NCBI RefSeq assembly: GCF_947500045.1
Contig: NZ_CANMQQ010000014.1
Coordinates: forward strand, 62,001 to 126,000
From: an uncultured Ruegeria sp.
GTDB taxonomy: Bacteria; Pseudomonadota; Alphaproteobacteria; Rhodobacterales; Rhodobacteraceae
DNA: 64,000 bases
Direction of reading: 5' to 3'
Shown here: positions 36,420 to 45,754 of the stretch, in pieces
Layout: every line of letters starts with the position of its first letter
How positions within the stretch are numbered: position 1 is the first letter of the stretch
Notes under the pieces: model-generated
Told to the model about the DNA's origin: nothing
Databases searched by the model: none
Seen by the model: only the letters and a program-made list of their open reading frames with translations
Translations under genes and position numbers: made by a program

Positions 36420-37036
36420 TCGACCTCACATCTCTTGCTGTCACGGCCCTTGCCTTCTTTGTCGTTGCCGTATCACCCGGACCCGCAAATATCTCCAACG
36501 CCGCAATCGCGATGAGTTATGGGCGCAAGACCAGCCTCATCTACGGCATGGGTTTGTCCTGCGGTCTGGTCTTCTGGGGCCTGATTGCGGCAAGCGGTAT
36601 GGGCGCGGTTCTGCAAAGCTCGCTCTACGTCCTGATGGTGCTCAAGGTGCTGGGCGGGTTGTATCTGTTGTGGCTTGCGTGGCAGTCGGGGCGCTCTGCG
36701 CTGCATTCTGATGCGGCAAATGTCTCCGTTCCCACCAAGGGCAAATGGTTCTGGCGCGGACTGATCCTTAACCTCTCCAATCCGAAATCAGTGATTGCGT
36801 GGATGGCGGCCTTGTCGGTTGGCCTCGGCCCGGATGACGGTTTGCTCTCCGTGGCCGCCGCAACCCTGATCTGCATAGTCGCAGGCTTTCTCAACAACTT
36901 TCTCTATTCAATGTTGTTTTCGGTCGGCGGCATGATGGCCGGATACCGCAAGTGCAGACGTTGGATCGATGGCGTTGTCGCCGGATTGTTCGCAGTCGCC
37001 GGATTGGGCCTGATACGATCGGCCTTCACCCGATGA
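36416..37036 (+). CDS. LysE/RhtB-family exporter, first of a tandem pair
   Basis: 206 aa, five to six helices. The N-terminal [21 protein letters not shown] is the RhtB/LysE hallmark. [15 protein letters not shown] is the second conserved element. It exports amino acids or their derivatives; substrate unknown. ATGA overlap with both pdxJ upstream and the second exporter downstream. Confidence 0.9.
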   Translation: MIDLTSLAVTALAFFVVAVSPGPANISNAAIAMSYGRKTSLIYGMGLSCGLVFWGLIAASGMGAVLQSSLYVLMVLKVLGGLYLLWLAWQSGRSALHSDAANVSVPTKGKWFWRGLILNLSNPKSVIAWMAALSVGLGPDDGLLSVAAATLICIVAGFLNNFLYSMLFSVGGMMAGYRKCRRWIDGVVAGLFAVAGLGLIRSAFTR

Positions 37037-37656
37037 TCACCTCTGGCTTCATCGCAATCTGGATCGCCTGGCTGATGGCGGGCGGCTCTCCGGGTCCGGC
37101 GACAATGGGCATAGCCGGAACGGCAATGAACGAAGGCCGTACCTCCGGTCTGGCCTTTGCGCTGGGCATCTGCGCTGGCTCCGCCGCATGGGGCATTGCC
37201 GCGGCGCTTGGACTCTCGGCAATCATGTTGGCCAATGTTTGGGTGTTCGAGGTGATCCGCTATGTTGGCGTCGCCTATCTGGGCTGGCTCGCATTCAAGG
37301 CCTTGCGCCGCGCCCTGTCCTCGGATGAGGTGGCGCTGGGCAACCCGGTTACCGGCTCGCTGCCCACCATCTTCGCCAAAGGGGCGGCCATCCACCTGAC
37401 GAACCCCAAGGCAATACTCAGCTGGGGATCAATCTACGCCATTGTCGCGCCTAACGACGCCAGCCTGTCGATGCTGTTGACCTATTTCGCAATGCTCTAT
37501 GCAGGGTCTTTGCTGATTTTCGTCGGTTACGCCTTTCTGTTCTCATCCGCGCGGATGGTCAGCGCCTATCGTCGCGCCCGCCGCTGGTTTGACTTTGCCT
37601 TCGCAGGCTTCTTTGGCGTGGCCAGCTATAAGATTTTGACTGTGAGGCTGTCATGA
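37033..37656 (+). CDS. LysE/RhtB-family exporter, second of a tandem pair
   Basis: 207 aa from the ATG at 37033. GGSPGPATMGIAGTAMNEGR and HLTNPKAILSWGSIYAI are the same family elements as in the preceding gene, but identity is limited, so duplication is old. Coupled by ATGA to both neighbours. Confidence 0.9.
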   Translation: MITSGFIAIWIAWLMAGGSPGPATMGIAGTAMNEGRTSGLAFALGICAGSAAWGIAAALGLSAIMLANVWVFEVIRYVGVAYLGWLAFKALRRALSSDEVALGNPVTGSLPTIFAKGAAIHLTNPKAILSWGSIYAIVAPNDASLSMLLTYFAMLYAGSLLIFVGYAFLFSSARMVSAYRRARRWFDFAFAGFFGVASYKILTVRLS

Positions 37657-38630
37657 AGGCCATAACATATCGTGGCTTTGGCCCTGCGTCGGATGTCCTT
37701 GACTTGACCGACATCCCCACACCTGACCCAGCCTCGGGCGAGGTTCTGGTGCGCGTCCATGCCAGCGGCATCAATCCCTCTGACGTTAAGTTGCGCAGCG
37801 GTGCGCGTCCGGGTGCGGTCATGCAATTCCCGACCATCATCCCCCATTCTGATGGGGCAGGCGTGATCGAGGCGGTTGGCCAAGGTGTCGATCCCGCGCG
37901 CGTAGGTGAACGTGTTTGGATATGGAACGGCCAATGGCAACGCGCCTTTGGCACCGGGGCCGAATACATCGCGCTGCCCTCCGATCAGGCCGTGCATCTG
38001 CCCGAGACCACCAGTTTTGCCGAAGGTGCCTGTTTCGGCATCCCCGCCATGACGGCGTGGTACGCGCTGTTTGCCGATGGTCCGATCACCGACCAGACCG
38101 TCCTTGTCACCGGTGGCGCGGGCACAGTTGGGCGCTATGCCTGCCAGATGGCTGCGCTGGGCGGCGCGCGGGTGATCACCACGGTCAGCTCAGACGTAAA
38201 AGCTGCCCATTCCGGCGCCTCCGAGTGGATCAATTATCGCAAACAGGACGTCGCGCAGGCCGTGATGGAGCTGACAGATGGCGCAGGCGTCGATCGCATC
38301 GTCGAGGTGGATTTTGCTGCCAACCAACCCGCCTCGCTTGCGCTGATCCGTCCCGGCGGCACCATCGCCAGCTATGCCTCGGCCTCACAAATGAAGCCTG
38401 AACTGGATTTCTATGGCTTCATGTTCAAGAACGTACGTCTGCATATGCTGATCGTCTATCAACTCGACGCCGCCGCTCGCCGCCGTGGCGAGGCACAATT
38501 GGGCGCGTGGCTGGAGCAAGGCGCGCTGAGCCATGCCGTTGTTCCGGCGGGCAATCTCACGAACGCCGCCAAGGCCCATGCGATGGTCGAGGCCGGACAA
38601 AAGCTCGGCACCGTGGTGTTGGAGGTTTGA
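37653..38630 (+). CDS. NADPH:quinone reductase-like MDR enzyme
   Basis: 325 aa medium-chain dehydrogenase/reductase without the structural zinc lobe. [18 protein letters not shown], the [24 protein letters not shown]ossmann motif and [25 protein letters not shown] are family elements. It should reduce quinones or enones using NADPH. ATGA overlap with the second exporter; 1 nt before acpS. Confidence 0.9.
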   Translation: MKAITYRGFGPASDVLDLTDIPTPDPASGEVLVRVHASGINPSDVKLRSGARPGAVMQFPTIIPHSDGAGVIEAVGQGVDPARVGERVWIWNGQWQRAFGTGAEYIALPSDQAVHLPETTSFAEGACFGIPAMTAWYALFADGPITDQTVLVTGGAGTVGRYACQMAALGGARVITTVSSDVKAAHSGASEWINYRKQDVAQAVMELTDGAGVDRIVEVDFAANQPASLALIRPGGTIASYASASQMKPELDFYGFMFKNVRLHMLIVYQLDAAARRRGEAQLGAWLEQGALSHAVVPAGNLTNAAKAHAMVEAGQKLGTVVLEV

Positions 38631-38631
38631 C

Positions 38632-39051
38632 GTGATCCTCGGTATCGGCACAGACCTCGCCAACATTGACCGCATTCAGGGTACGCTCGACCGTTTCGGC
38701 GACCGGTTTCGCAATCGTGTGTTCACCGAAACCGAACAACGCAAGGCCGAACGCAGGAAAGATACCGCAGGCACCTATGCCAAGCGCTGGGCCGCGAAAG
38801 AGGCGTGTTCCAAAGCCTTAGGCACCGGGTTGGCGATGGGCATCGCCTGGAAGGACATGTCCGTCACCAATCTGCGCACCGGTCAGCCCATCATGCACGT
38901 CACCGGCTGGGCGGCGGATCGATTGAAAGAGATGACCCCCGAAGGCCACGAGGCAATCATCCACGTCACGCTGACCGACGATCACCCTTGGGCGCAGGCC
39001 TTTGTGGTGATCGAGGCCCGCCCGCTTCAAGAAGCGCCCGCGCAGCCTTGA
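38632..39051 (+). CDS. acpS: Holo-[acyl-carrier-protein] synthase
   Basis: 139 aa. It moves 4'-phosphopantetheine from CoA to [17 protein letters not shown] (first Asp), [10 protein letters not shown] and [17 protein letters not shown] (Glu/Lys) form the Mg and CoA site. The start is GTG at 38632, 1 nt after the reductase stop; an ATG 99 nt upstream lies inside that gene. Part of the pdxJ...acpS-lepB-rnc set. Confidence 0.96.
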   Translation: MILGIGTDLANIDRIQGTLDRFGDRFRNRVFTETEQRKAERRKDTAGTYAKRWAAKEACSKALGTGLAMGIAWKDMSVTNLRTGQPIMHVTGWAADRLKEMTPEGHEAIIHVTLTDDHPWAQAFVVIEARPLQEAPAQP

Positions 39052-39110
39052 CTTGCCCCCACCTGAGCCGCATGTAGCACCCCAACCACGCATAGACTGG
39101 AGAGAGCAGT

Positions 39111-39950
39111 ATGGCCGAGGAAGCCAAATCCGGAAACGCCGTTTGGGAGACGATCAAAACCATCGTCTACGCCCTGCTGATTGCGGGCGTTTTCCGCAGC
39201 CTGTTCTTTCAGCCGTTCTGGATTCCGTCCGGTTCGATGAAACAGACCCTGCTGATCGGGGATTTCCTATTCGTCAACAAGATGACCTACGGCTACTCCT
39301 ACGCGTCCTGCCCCAGCCTGATCATTCCAAGCGTGGGTCTTAATATCGACGCCGAGGATATCTGCGGCTGGATGCAAGGCGATGAAAATACCCGCATTCT
39401 GGGCGGAGATCCCGAGCGCGGCGATGTCGTTGTTTTCCGGCATCCGATCACGGGCCGCGACTATATCAAGCGTTTGATTGGTCTGCCTGGTGATCGCATC
39501 CAGATTCGTGAAGGCCAGATCATCCTGAACGACACCCCAGTGCCGCAAACGCCCGACGGCATATTCACCGAGATTGCTGAGCCGCAAGGCCCGCAGCGCC
39601 TGCGCCCACGCTGTGAAAACGGCCCGGTGGGCATTGGCGGCGAATGCGAAAAGTCCCGCCTGATCGAGACTTTGCCGAACGGCGTGTCATATGACGTGCT
39701 GAACATCGGCAATCAGGGCTCGGACAACACCGGCATCTATACCGTGCCCGATGGCCACTATTTCTTTATGGGCGACAACCGCGACAACTCGGCCGACAGC
39801 CGCCTGCCGCAATCTGCGGGTGGCGTCGGATATGTGCCGTATGAAAACCTGATCGGTCGTGCTGACCGCATCATGTTCTCTTCCGCTGGTCGCTCGATGC
39901 TGTTCTTCTGGACATGGCGCGGTGATCGCTTCTTCAAGGCGGTCAATTGA
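39111..39950 (+). CDS. lepB: Signal peptidase I
   Basis: 279 aa, N-terminal membrane anchor (about 18-38). The catalytic Ser is in [13 protein letters not shown] and the general-base Lys in [13 protein letters not shown]; box [13 protein letters not shown] is present. It removes signal peptides on the periplasmic face. GGAGAG lies before the ATG. Its stop overlaps the rnc start (TTGA). Confidence 0.97.
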   Translation: MAEEAKSGNAVWETIKTIVYALLIAGVFRSLFFQPFWIPSGSMKQTLLIGDFLFVNKMTYGYSYASCPSLIIPSVGLNIDAEDICGWMQGDENTRILGGDPERGDVVVFRHPITGRDYIKRLIGLPGDRIQIREGQIILNDTPVPQTPDGIFTEIAEPQGPQRLRPRCENGPVGIGGECEKSRLIETLPNGVSYDVLNIGNQGSDNTGIYTVPDGHYFFMGDNRDNSADSRLPQSAGGVGYVPYENLIGRADRIMFSSAGRSMLFFWTWRGDRFFKAVN

Positions 39951-40621
39951 AGTTATCGGCGGAAATAACGGCGTTCCAGAAGCGTCTGGGGTACGAATTC
40001 TCTGACCCCGAACTGCTGGTGCGCTCGCTGACCCACGGCTCCGTGTCCTCGTCCACACGGCCCGACAATCAGCGGCTCGAATTTCTGGGCGACCGTGTGC
40101 TGGGTCTTGTCATGGCCACCGCGCTGCTGGAGGCCGACAAGCAAGCAAGCGAAGGTCAGCTTGCCCCGCGTTTCAACGCGCTGGTCCGCAAAGAGGCCTG
40201 CGCCGATGTCGCCCGCCAGATCGACCTTGGCGCGGTCCTGAAACTGGGCCGATCCGAGATGCTGTCCGGTGGCCGCCGTAAACAGGCCCTGCTGGGCGAC
40301 GCGATGGAGGCCGTGATCGCAGCCATCTACCGCGATGCAGGCTTCGAGGCCGCCCGAGACGTCATCCTCGCCCTCTGGGGCGATCGCATCCACACGGTCG
40401 AGGCCGATGCCCGGGACGCCAAAACGGCGCTGCAGGAATGGGCACAAGCGCGCGGTCAGAAACCTCCGGCTTATGTCGAGGTCAAACGCACCGGCCCTGA
40501 CCACGCCCCCATCTTCACCATCGCCGCCCGTCTTCAGGATGGCACCGAGTCGCAGGCCACCGCAGGCTCCAAACGTCAGGCCGAACAAGCGGCGGCCAAG
40601 GCTTTGCTGGAACGACTTTGA
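39947..40621 (+). CDS. rnc: Ribonuclease III
   Basis: 224 aa. The catalytic signature [15 protein letters not shown] and the second Glu/Asp pair ([13 protein letters not shown]) are intact; the C-terminal double-stranded-RNA-binding domain ends [17 protein letters not shown] start overlapping lepB. In most relatives era follows directly; here an inverted multicopper oxidase gene is inserted. Confidence 0.96.
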   Translation: MKLSAEITAFQKRLGYEFSDPELLVRSLTHGSVSSSTRPDNQRLEFLGDRVLGLVMATALLEADKQASEGQLAPRFNALVRKEACADVARQIDLGAVLKLGRSEMLSGGRRKQALLGDAMEAVIAAIYRDAGFEAARDVILALWGDRIHTVEADARDAKTALQEWAQARGQKPPAYVEVKRTGPDHAPIFTIAARLQDGTESQATAGSKRQAEQAAAKALLERL

Positions 40622-40659
40622 AATAAAAGCTACAGCCTGTGACAGGGTTCTGTAATCCG

Positions 40660-40690
40660 CTCTTCATCTGGCCATAAATATCTCGGGGGG
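40660..40690. repeat. 30-nt dispersed repeat, copy 1
   Basis: CTCTTCATCTGGCC (40660-40673), then ATAAATATCTCGGGGGG. A near match stands at 57651-57683. Both lie just after a gene end, between convergent genes. The conserved parts are CTCTTCATCTGGCC and AATATCTCGGG. Confidence 0.65.
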
Positions 40691-40691
40691 T

Positions 40692-40738
40692 ATGGGGGGC
40701 TGGCCCCCCATTTGGTCGGATTGGCATGGCCAATCCGA
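40692..40738. terminator. Double hairpin between rnc and the multicopper oxidase
   Basis: ATGGGGGGC (40692-40700) with GCCCCCCAT (40703-40711) forms one stem; TCGGATTGGC (40716-40725) with GCCAATCCGA (40729-40738) forms a 10-bp stem with loop ATG. They sit between two convergent stops and could end transcription from both sides, although no long T-run is present. Confidence 0.55.
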
Positions 40739-40744
40739 AACCTC

Positions 40745-42121
40745 TCAAACCACGCGAATGAACCCGGTCAGCCCGGTCTTCTGGTGCTCGATCACATGGC
40801 AATGAAATGCCCAGTCACCGGGATTGTCCGCCACCAGCGCGATCTCGACCACCTCATCCTTCAACAGCAGCATTGTGTCCGTCACCAGCGGCGGCAACGT
40901 GCGCAGGTTCGACTTTATCGGCATGAATGCCAAACCGTGCAGGTGGATCGGATGCAGGTTGGGGGATTCATTCCGCAGCCGTAGAACATAGCTATTGCCC
41001 ATCTCCAGCGTCGCCAACGGCCCCACGTCCTGCGCCGCATCACCGGGCCACGGCGTGCGATTGATCGACCAGAAATTATACCCCAGTGAACCACAGAACC
41101 CATTGTTCGGCTCGCCACCCTCGGGCGTCCAGCCAAAAACAAACTCGTGCAGTTCCGCGTTGCCCAGATCCGGTTTGGTGATCGGATTAGTAGGCAGAGG
41201 GGAAAGCTCGCGCAGATCCCGCGCCACAGACGCCCCGGCAGCCCGCAACCCGGCCATTGCCTGCATCGGTTGACCCGGCAGCTTGGCCATCAGGTTTACC
41301 GTCTGACCTTCGTTCTCAGGCATCTTTACTGCAAAATCGACACGCTGCCCGGGGCCGACAAGTAATGGGTTCTCGGCGCTTGGCATCGCCACGTCAATCT
41401 CTATCGGATGACCGTCCCAAGCAATGATCTGCGCCGCGCCACCGTCCAGATGCAGTTTGTAGATCCGCGTCGTGTCGGTGTTGACGACACGCAATCTTAC
41501 CAGTCCACCCGCCAGATGATCATAGACCGGCGCTTGCAGCCAGTTCGCTGTGTGTACGTTGCCAAACGTCCCGGCCCGTGCAGCCCCGCGCGGCGTGTAT
41601 GCGGGCAGGAACGCGCACCCCTCATCCAGCCGGAAGTCGCGCAGATTGATCACTTGCTCGCTGTCAAATCCGGGGTCTTCGGGCTCGGCAATCACCATGA
41701 CACCGGTCAACCCGCGGGCCATCTGCTCCATCGTCATGCAATGTGGGTGATACCAGTATGTGCCCGCATCCGGAGGTGTGAATTCATAGTCGAAAACCTC
41801 ACCTTCACCCATCGGTATCTGGGTCAGATAGGGCACCCCGTCCATCGTGTTGGTGATCCGCAGACCGTGCCAATGCATCGCCGTATAGTCGGGCAGAGTA
41901 TTGCGCACGGACAACCGCATCACCTCTCCCTGTTTGCCATACAGAACCGGCGGCGGTGCATCAGGTGACAGGCTGATCATGCCTTCCGTCACCTGTTCGC
42001 GCAGGGCAAATCTTGCGGGCTGGATCACCAGCGCCTGCGGGTCTGCGGCCCGCGCGAACCCACCCAGACCCAACGCACCTGCGGCAGCCCCGCTGCCCAA
42101 AAGAAACTCCCGACGTTTCAT
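40745..42121 (-). CDS. Multicopper oxidase, Tat-exported
   Basis: 458 aa. The Tat leader is MKRREFLLGSGAAAGALGLGGFARA. All four copper motifs are intact: AMHWHGLRI, YWYHPHCMTMEQ, HPIHLHGLAF and WAFHCHVIEHQKTGL, giving the type 1 and the trinuclear type 2/3 centres. Periplasmic oxidation of Cu(I), phenols or metals is possible. The frame extends to 42289 without a leader, so ATG 42121 is chosen. It is inverted between rnc and era. Confidence 0.92.
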   Translation of the reverse strand: MKRREFLLGSGAAAGALGLGGFARAADPQALVIQPARFALREQVTEGMISLSPDAPPPVLYGKQGEVMRLSVRNTLPDYTAMHWHGLRITNTMDGVPYLTQIPMGEGEVFDYEFTPPDAGTYWYHPHCMTMEQMARGLTGVMVIAEPEDPGFDSEQVINLRDFRLDEGCAFLPAYTPRGAARAGTFGNVHTANWLQAPVYDHLAGGLVRLRVVNTDTTRIYKLHLDGGAAQIIAWDGHPIEIDVAMPSAENPLLVGPGQRVDFAVKMPENEGQTVNLMAKLPGQPMQAMAGLRAAGASVARDLRELSPLPTNPITKPDLGNAELHEFVFGWTPEGGEPNNGFCGSLGYNFWSINRTPWPGDAAQDVGPLATLEMGNSYVLRLRNESPNLHPIHLHGLAFMPIKSNLRTLPPLVTDTMLLLKDEVVEIALVADNPGDWAFHCHVIEHQKTGLTGFIRVV

Positions 42122-42279
42122 ATCTTGTCTCACTGAAAGGATGATCGCCTGGCTGGGATTGGCTTGGCGCACTGCTTTGGTGCCACCCCGGGCGCATGAC
42201 CGCAATGCGACAAATCCCTCTGGCCCAGAGAACTGTTCTGCTATAGGGGTGCGCACTTGCAAACAGGATCGCAGGACAC

Positions 42280-43188
42280 ATGAGCACACGCGCCGGATTT
42301 ATCGCCCTGATCGGAGAGCCCAACGCAGGCAAATCCACCCTTCTGAACCGCATGGTTGGGGCCAAGGTCTCGATCGTGACCCATAAGGTGCAGACCACCC
42401 GCGCCCGCATCCGTGGTGTGGCTATGGAGGGCGATGCGCAGTTGGTCTTCGTGGATACCCCGGGCCTCTTCAAACCGCGTCGCCGACTGGACCGCGCCAT
42501 GGTCGCCGCCGCATGGGGCGGGGCTGCTGATGCCGATGTGGTCGTGCTGATGGTTGAGGCCCATCGCGGCATCACCGAAGGGGTCGAGCGTATCCTTGAA
42601 GGTCTGGAAGAAATCGGTCAGGGCCGCACGATCGCGCTGGCGATCAACAAGATTGACAAGGTGCCGTCCGAGAAGCTGCTGGCGCCGACAAGCGAGCTGA
42701 ACACGCGCTATCCCTTTGCCGAAACTTTCATGATCTCAGCGGAAAAAGGCCATGGCGTCGACGACCTGCGCAAATGGCTGGCGTCAAAGCTGCCCGAAGG
42801 CCCGTGGCTGTACCCCGAAGATCAGATCGCCGATCTGCCCTTGCGCATGATCGCCGCCGAGATGACGCGCGAAAAACTGACCCTGCGCCTGCATCAGGAA
42901 TTGCCCTATCAGTTGACCGTTGAGACCGAGAACTGGGAAGAGCGCAAGGACGGCTCTGCCAAGATTGACCAGATCATTTATGTCATGCGCGATGGCCACA
43001 AGGGCATCGTGCTGGGCAAAAAGGGCGAAACGATCAAAGCAGTCAGTCAGGCCGCGCGCGCCGAGCTGGAAGAGTTCCTCGACCGTAAGATCCACCTGTT
43101 CTTGCAAGTCAAAGTCCGGCCCAACTGGTTGGAGGAATCCGAGCGTTACTCAGAAATGGGCCTGGATTTCAAAGACGGCAACGCATGA
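42280..43188 (+). CDS. era: GTPase Era
   Basis: 302 aa. It helps 16S rRNA maturation and 30S assembly. G1 GEPNAGKST, G2/G3 TRARIRG and DTPG, and NKID (G4) are intact; the C-terminal KH domain has VLGKKGETIKAVSQAAR. AGGA precedes the ATG. The upstream region has a TATAGG element (42241-42246) that may be its own promoter, needed because the operon is broken. Confidence 0.97.
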   Translation: MSTRAGFIALIGEPNAGKSTLLNRMVGAKVSIVTHKVQTTRARIRGVAMEGDAQLVFVDTPGLFKPRRRLDRAMVAAAWGGAADADVVVLMVEAHRGITEGVERILEGLEEIGQGRTIALAINKIDKVPSEKLLAPTSELNTRYPFAETFMISAEKGHGVDDLRKWLASKLPEGPWLYPEDQIADLPLRMIAAEMTREKLTLRLHQELPYQLTVETENWEERKDGSAKIDQIIYVMRDGHKGIVLGKKGETIKAVSQAARAELEEFLDRKIHLFLQVKVRPNWLEESERYSEMGLDFKDGNA

Positions 43189-43198
43189 CACGGGCCAA

Positions 43199-43219
43199 GA
43201 ATTTTCGTCGAAAATTCTC
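43199..43219. repeat. 21-bp palindromic repeat, variant copy 2
   Basis: AGAATTTT (43199-43206), spacer CGTCG, AAAATTCT (43212-43219). The same length, spacer size and CCA lead as copies at 6574 and 59617, with a compensated change in both arms (A-T added, T-A added). It lies between era and the DUF1491 gene. Confidence 0.65.
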
Positions 43220-43243
43220 GCGCCAGGCAGAAAGCGCAGCGCG

Positions 43244-43573
43244 ATGACCCGGCTGACAGCTGAATTCTGGGTACAGGCCTATCTGGCGCGGCTGCGGTTT
43301 CAGGAAATACCGGGTTTTGTTGTTGCTCATGGCGATGACACCGCAGGTGCGGTGCTGGTCAAGCTCAATACGCTCGACGGTCGGGCGGTGGCATTCCAGC
43401 GCAGCTTCGACCTGATGAGTGGCGAACGAAAATGGGTGGAACTTTCCAGCGGCCCCGAGGCCGATGTGGACGCCGCCGTCACCAGGCAACGCAGCTTTGA
43501 CCCCGATCTCTGGGTGATCGAGGTCGAAGACCGGCAAGGGCGTCACCTGCTGGGTGAAGAGGGCCTTGAATGA
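43244..43573 (+). CDS. DUF1491-family protein
   Basis: 109 aa. LTAEFWVQAYLARLRFQEIPGFVVAHGDDTAGAVLVK and RSFDPDLWVIEVEDRQGRHLL, seen in two parts, match DUF1491, which is restricted to alphaproteobacteria and commonly sits behind era. The ATG at 43244 is chosen over a start inside era. Function unknown. Confidence 0.85.
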   Translation: MTRLTAEFWVQAYLARLRFQEIPGFVVAHGDDTAGAVLVKLNTLDGRAVAFQRSFDLMSGERKWVELSSGPEADVDAAVTRQRSFDPDLWVIEVEDRQGRHLLGEEGLE

Positions 43574-43694
43574 TGAGCTTTTCGAATCTTCTCAAGGGTC
43601 TTGGTCACCTCGCCCAAAACCGCTAATTAGAAAACCGCTGACGCCAATACAAAGCGATCTCTCGCGGCGTACTAAAAGTAAAAGAGGTGCTCTC

Positions 43695-44018
43695 TTGCGC
43701 GAAACACTGAGTCAAAAGCTTCAAAGGTCGGAATTCGGTCACTGGATGCAACGGTTCGAAGGCTTCATGGTCTTCGTCGGTGTTGTTGGCCCTTTCGCGA
43801 CATTGCCGCAGTTAATCAAGCTTTACCTCACCCACAGTGACCACGCGTCCGGTCAATCACTGCTGTCCTGGTCGCTATATGCCGGGCTGTCTTTTCTTTG
43901 GTTCATCTACGGCATTCTGGTCAAGAAACTACCGATCTATGTCGGCAACGGTATTTCGACGGTGCTCGACCTGCTGATGGTCGTCGGCATCCTGATCCAC
44001 GCCGGGGTGACGTTTTAG
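43695..44018 (+). CDS. SemiSWEET/MtN3-like small transporter
   Basis: 107 aa from the TTG at 43695, which has AGAGGTG about 8 nt upstream. The three helices are MVFVGVVGPFATLPQLIKL, SLLSWSLYAGLSFLWFIYGIL, and GISTVLDLLMVVGILIHAG: the triple-helix-bundle of SemiSWEETs with the P-Q motif (LPQLIK). Homodimers move sugars. The open frame extends to 43554 over the DUF1491 end, but that part is low-complexity and not helical. The start remains uncertain. Confidence 0.7.
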   Translation: MRETLSQKLQRSEFGHWMQRFEGFMVFVGVVGPFATLPQLIKLYLTHSDHASGQSLLSWSLYAGLSFLWFIYGILVKKLPIYVGNGISTVLDLLMVVGILIHAGVTF

Positions 44019-44032
44019 GTAGGCATGTCTGC

Positions 44033-44072
44033 AAAAAAGCGGGAACCTCGCTTTAGAAGCTGACAGGTTCCC
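44033..44072 (-). terminator. Rho-independent terminator of the VOC gene
   Basis: GGGAACCT (44041-44048) and AGGTTCCC (44065-44072) form the stem. On the minus strand this is followed by GC and six T (44038-44033). It stands 12 nt after the stop of the minus-strand VOC gene and faces the convergent SemiSWEET-like gene. Confidence 0.85.
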
Positions 44073-44083
44073 TGATGGCGCGA

Positions 44084-44473
44084 TCAATCCGCGTCGCCGA
44101 AGTAGACAAAACTCATCTTGTTTCCCTCTGGGTCGCGCGCATAACCACCAAAGAAATTCGGGCTATATTCGGGGCGCGGTCCCGGATCACCTTCGTTTGT
44201 TCCACCGTTGGCAAGGGCTGTTGCATGGGCTTCCCGGACTTCCTCCTCGCTTTGGCACAGCAGACCGACCATGTTGCCATTTCCAACCGTCGCTGCCTCT
44301 TTGTCGAATGGCTTCGACACCCAAATGGAACCGCCACCGCGCAGCTCATAGCAGACCGCGTGCGGCAAGTATTCGGCCAAGACTTTGCCGCCGATCCGGG
44401 GCAAAACCGCGTCATAGTAAGTGCGCGTTTTGGCGACATCATTTGAGCCGATCACGACGTAGTTTAGAGACAT
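44084..44473 (-). CDS. VOC-superfamily (glyoxalase-like) protein
   Basis: 129 aa. The opening LNYVVIGSNDVAKTRTYYDAVLP and the end FGGYARDPEGNKMSFVYFG are typical of the glyoxalase/bleomycin-resistance fold with two beta-alpha-beta-beta-beta modules. The metal residues are not conserved clearly enough to name a reaction. A LexA-type box lies 22 nt before the ATG. Confidence 0.88.
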   Translation of the reverse strand: MSLNYVVIGSNDVAKTRTYYDAVLPRIGGKVLAEYLPHAVCYELRGGGSIWVSKPFDKEAATVGNGNMVGLLCQSEEEVREAHATALANGGTNEGDPGPRPEYSPNFFGGYARDPEGNKMSFVYFGDAD

Positions 44474-44494
44474 ATTTCGAATCCTAGTGTTAAG

Positions 44495-44509
44495 AACGTA
44501 AAGAGAACA
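44495..44509. promoter_or_regulatory. Alphaproteobacterial LexA (SOS) box
   Basis: GAAC (44495-44498), spacer GTAAAGA, GAAC (44506-44509). On the other strand it reads GTTC-N7-GTTC, the direct-repeat SOS box known for LexA in Rhodobacter and other alphaproteobacteria. It lies 22 nt before the VOC gene and 132 nt before recO. Confidence 0.6.
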
Positions 44510-44640
44510 TTAGTGTGCCTACTGATCTTGTGCAATGGCATTCTGGCAGTACAGCATAGCCTGCCTAACCTTTTTGCACTTTGAACGCGGAACGGTCATA
44601 AGATTTCCTGAAGACATCTGGTGATTGGACGAGGTTGAAC

Positions 44641-45366
44641 TTGGATTGGCGTGATCATGGCATACTCCTGACGTCTCGCCGTCATGGTGAAACGGCGGCG
44701 ATAATCGAGGTTTTCACCGAAGCCCATGGCCGTCATGCGGGTGTTGTACGCGGTGGCACCAGTCGCAAGATCGCGCCCATCCTGCAACCCGGTGCACAAC
44801 TGGACGTACTGTGGCGCGCCCGGCTTGAGGAACATATCGGCACCTTTCAGGTCGAACCCCTGCGGTCGCGTGCAGCGGCGGCGTTTTCCGGGCGGCTTGC
44901 GCTGTCAGGGCTGAACGCGGTGGTGGCTTTGCTGTCTTTTTGTCTGCCTGAACGTGAACCGCACCCCGCGATTTACAGGCAGACCGAACAATTGATGGAC
45001 CTGCTGGGGCAGGATGAGGTTTGGCCGTTGGCCTATCTGCGATGGGAGCTGGCCTTGCTGGAGGAGCTGGGCTTCGGCCTCGATCTCTCGGCCTGCGCAG
45101 TGACAGGGGCGACCGAAGGGTTGATCTATGTCTCGCCAAAAACCGGCCGTGCGGTCAGTGCCGCGGGGGCGGGGGAATGGGCTGACAAGCTGTTGCCACT
45201 GCCACCCTGTCTGCGCAGCGAAGGGTCGGCACCAGATACCGAGATTGCCGATGCATTGCGCACGACCGGGTATTTTCTGGAAAACCATCTGGCCCCTTCA
45301 CTGGGCAACACGCCTTTGCCAGATGCGCGCGCACGGTTCGTGGCGCAGTTCATTCGACGGCTTTGA
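44641..45366 (+). CDS. recO: DNA repair protein RecO
   Basis: 241 aa. RecO loads RecA at gaps with Rec[32 protein letters not shown], split, is the OB-fold N-terminus, and the all-helical C-terminal domain follows ([16 protein letters not shown] region). Two TTG starts are possible: 44635 touches the GAGG directly, while 44641 has a proper 6-nt spacing and gives the family form M-D-W-R-D. The shorter one is chosen. The end overlaps the convergent META gene by 17 nt. Confidence 0.9.
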   Translation: MDWRDHGILLTSRRHGETAAIIEVFTEAHGRHAGVVRGGTSRKIAPILQPGAQLDVLWRARLEEHIGTFQVEPLRSRAAAAFSGRLALSGLNAVVALLSFCLPEREPHPAIYRQTEQLMDLLGQDEVWPLAYLRWELALLEELGFGLDLSACAVTGATEGLIYVSPKTGRAVSAAGAGEWADKLLPLPPCLRSEGSAPDTEIADALRTTGYFLENHLAPSLGNTPLPDARARFVAQFIRRL

Positions 45367-45742
45367 ACACCATTTCATGCCCATTCTCATTGCGCAGGAT
45401 CAACACATCGCCTGACACTTCGGATTGGGTCATCGACATCAGCGCGGCGAAATAGAACCCCTCAGCCTCCAACCCAGCACAGGCCGCCCGGGTTGCGGCC
45501 AGATCGGCGATCTCGAACCACGGATAGGGGGCGTTCAACGTGCCCGAATAGGTGTTGCATGGGGCATTGCCCGCGATCCGCCCTTCTTCGGGAAAGCGCA
45601 ACAGAGCACTTGCCTCAAAGGGTTGTCCATCGATTTCCTGCAGCGCCCATGCCTGATCCGCCGCGCCATAGGCGGCGACGGTCTCATCCTTGTCGCATTG
45701 GAACAGGGCGACAAGGGGCAGGATCAGAGCCAGACGTACCAT
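45350..45742 (-). CDS. META-domain (HslJ-like) envelope protein
   Basis: 130 aa. A leader [16 protein letters not shown] ends in a poor lipobox (L-F-Q-C). [36 protein letters not shown], in segments, and [19 protein letters not shown] follow the META/HslJ pattern (W-x-L, G-R-x-x-G-x-x-x-C-N-x-Y-x-G, T-R-x-x-C). The two later Cys may form the conserved disulfide. Periplasmic or lipid-anchored; function unknown. Confidence 0.82.
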   Translation of the reverse strand: MVRLALILPLVALFQCDKDETVAAYGAADQAWALQEIDGQPFEASALLRFPEEGRIAGNAPCNTYSGTLNAPYPWFEIADLAATRAACAGLEAEGFYFAALMSMTQSEVSGDVLILRNENGHEMVFKAVE

Positions 45743-45754
45743 CGCAATATCCTA

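Noticed and set aside
42122..42289. N-terminal extension of the multicopper oxidase
   Set aside because: It has no export features and overlaps the era promoter region; the Tat motif begins at 42121.
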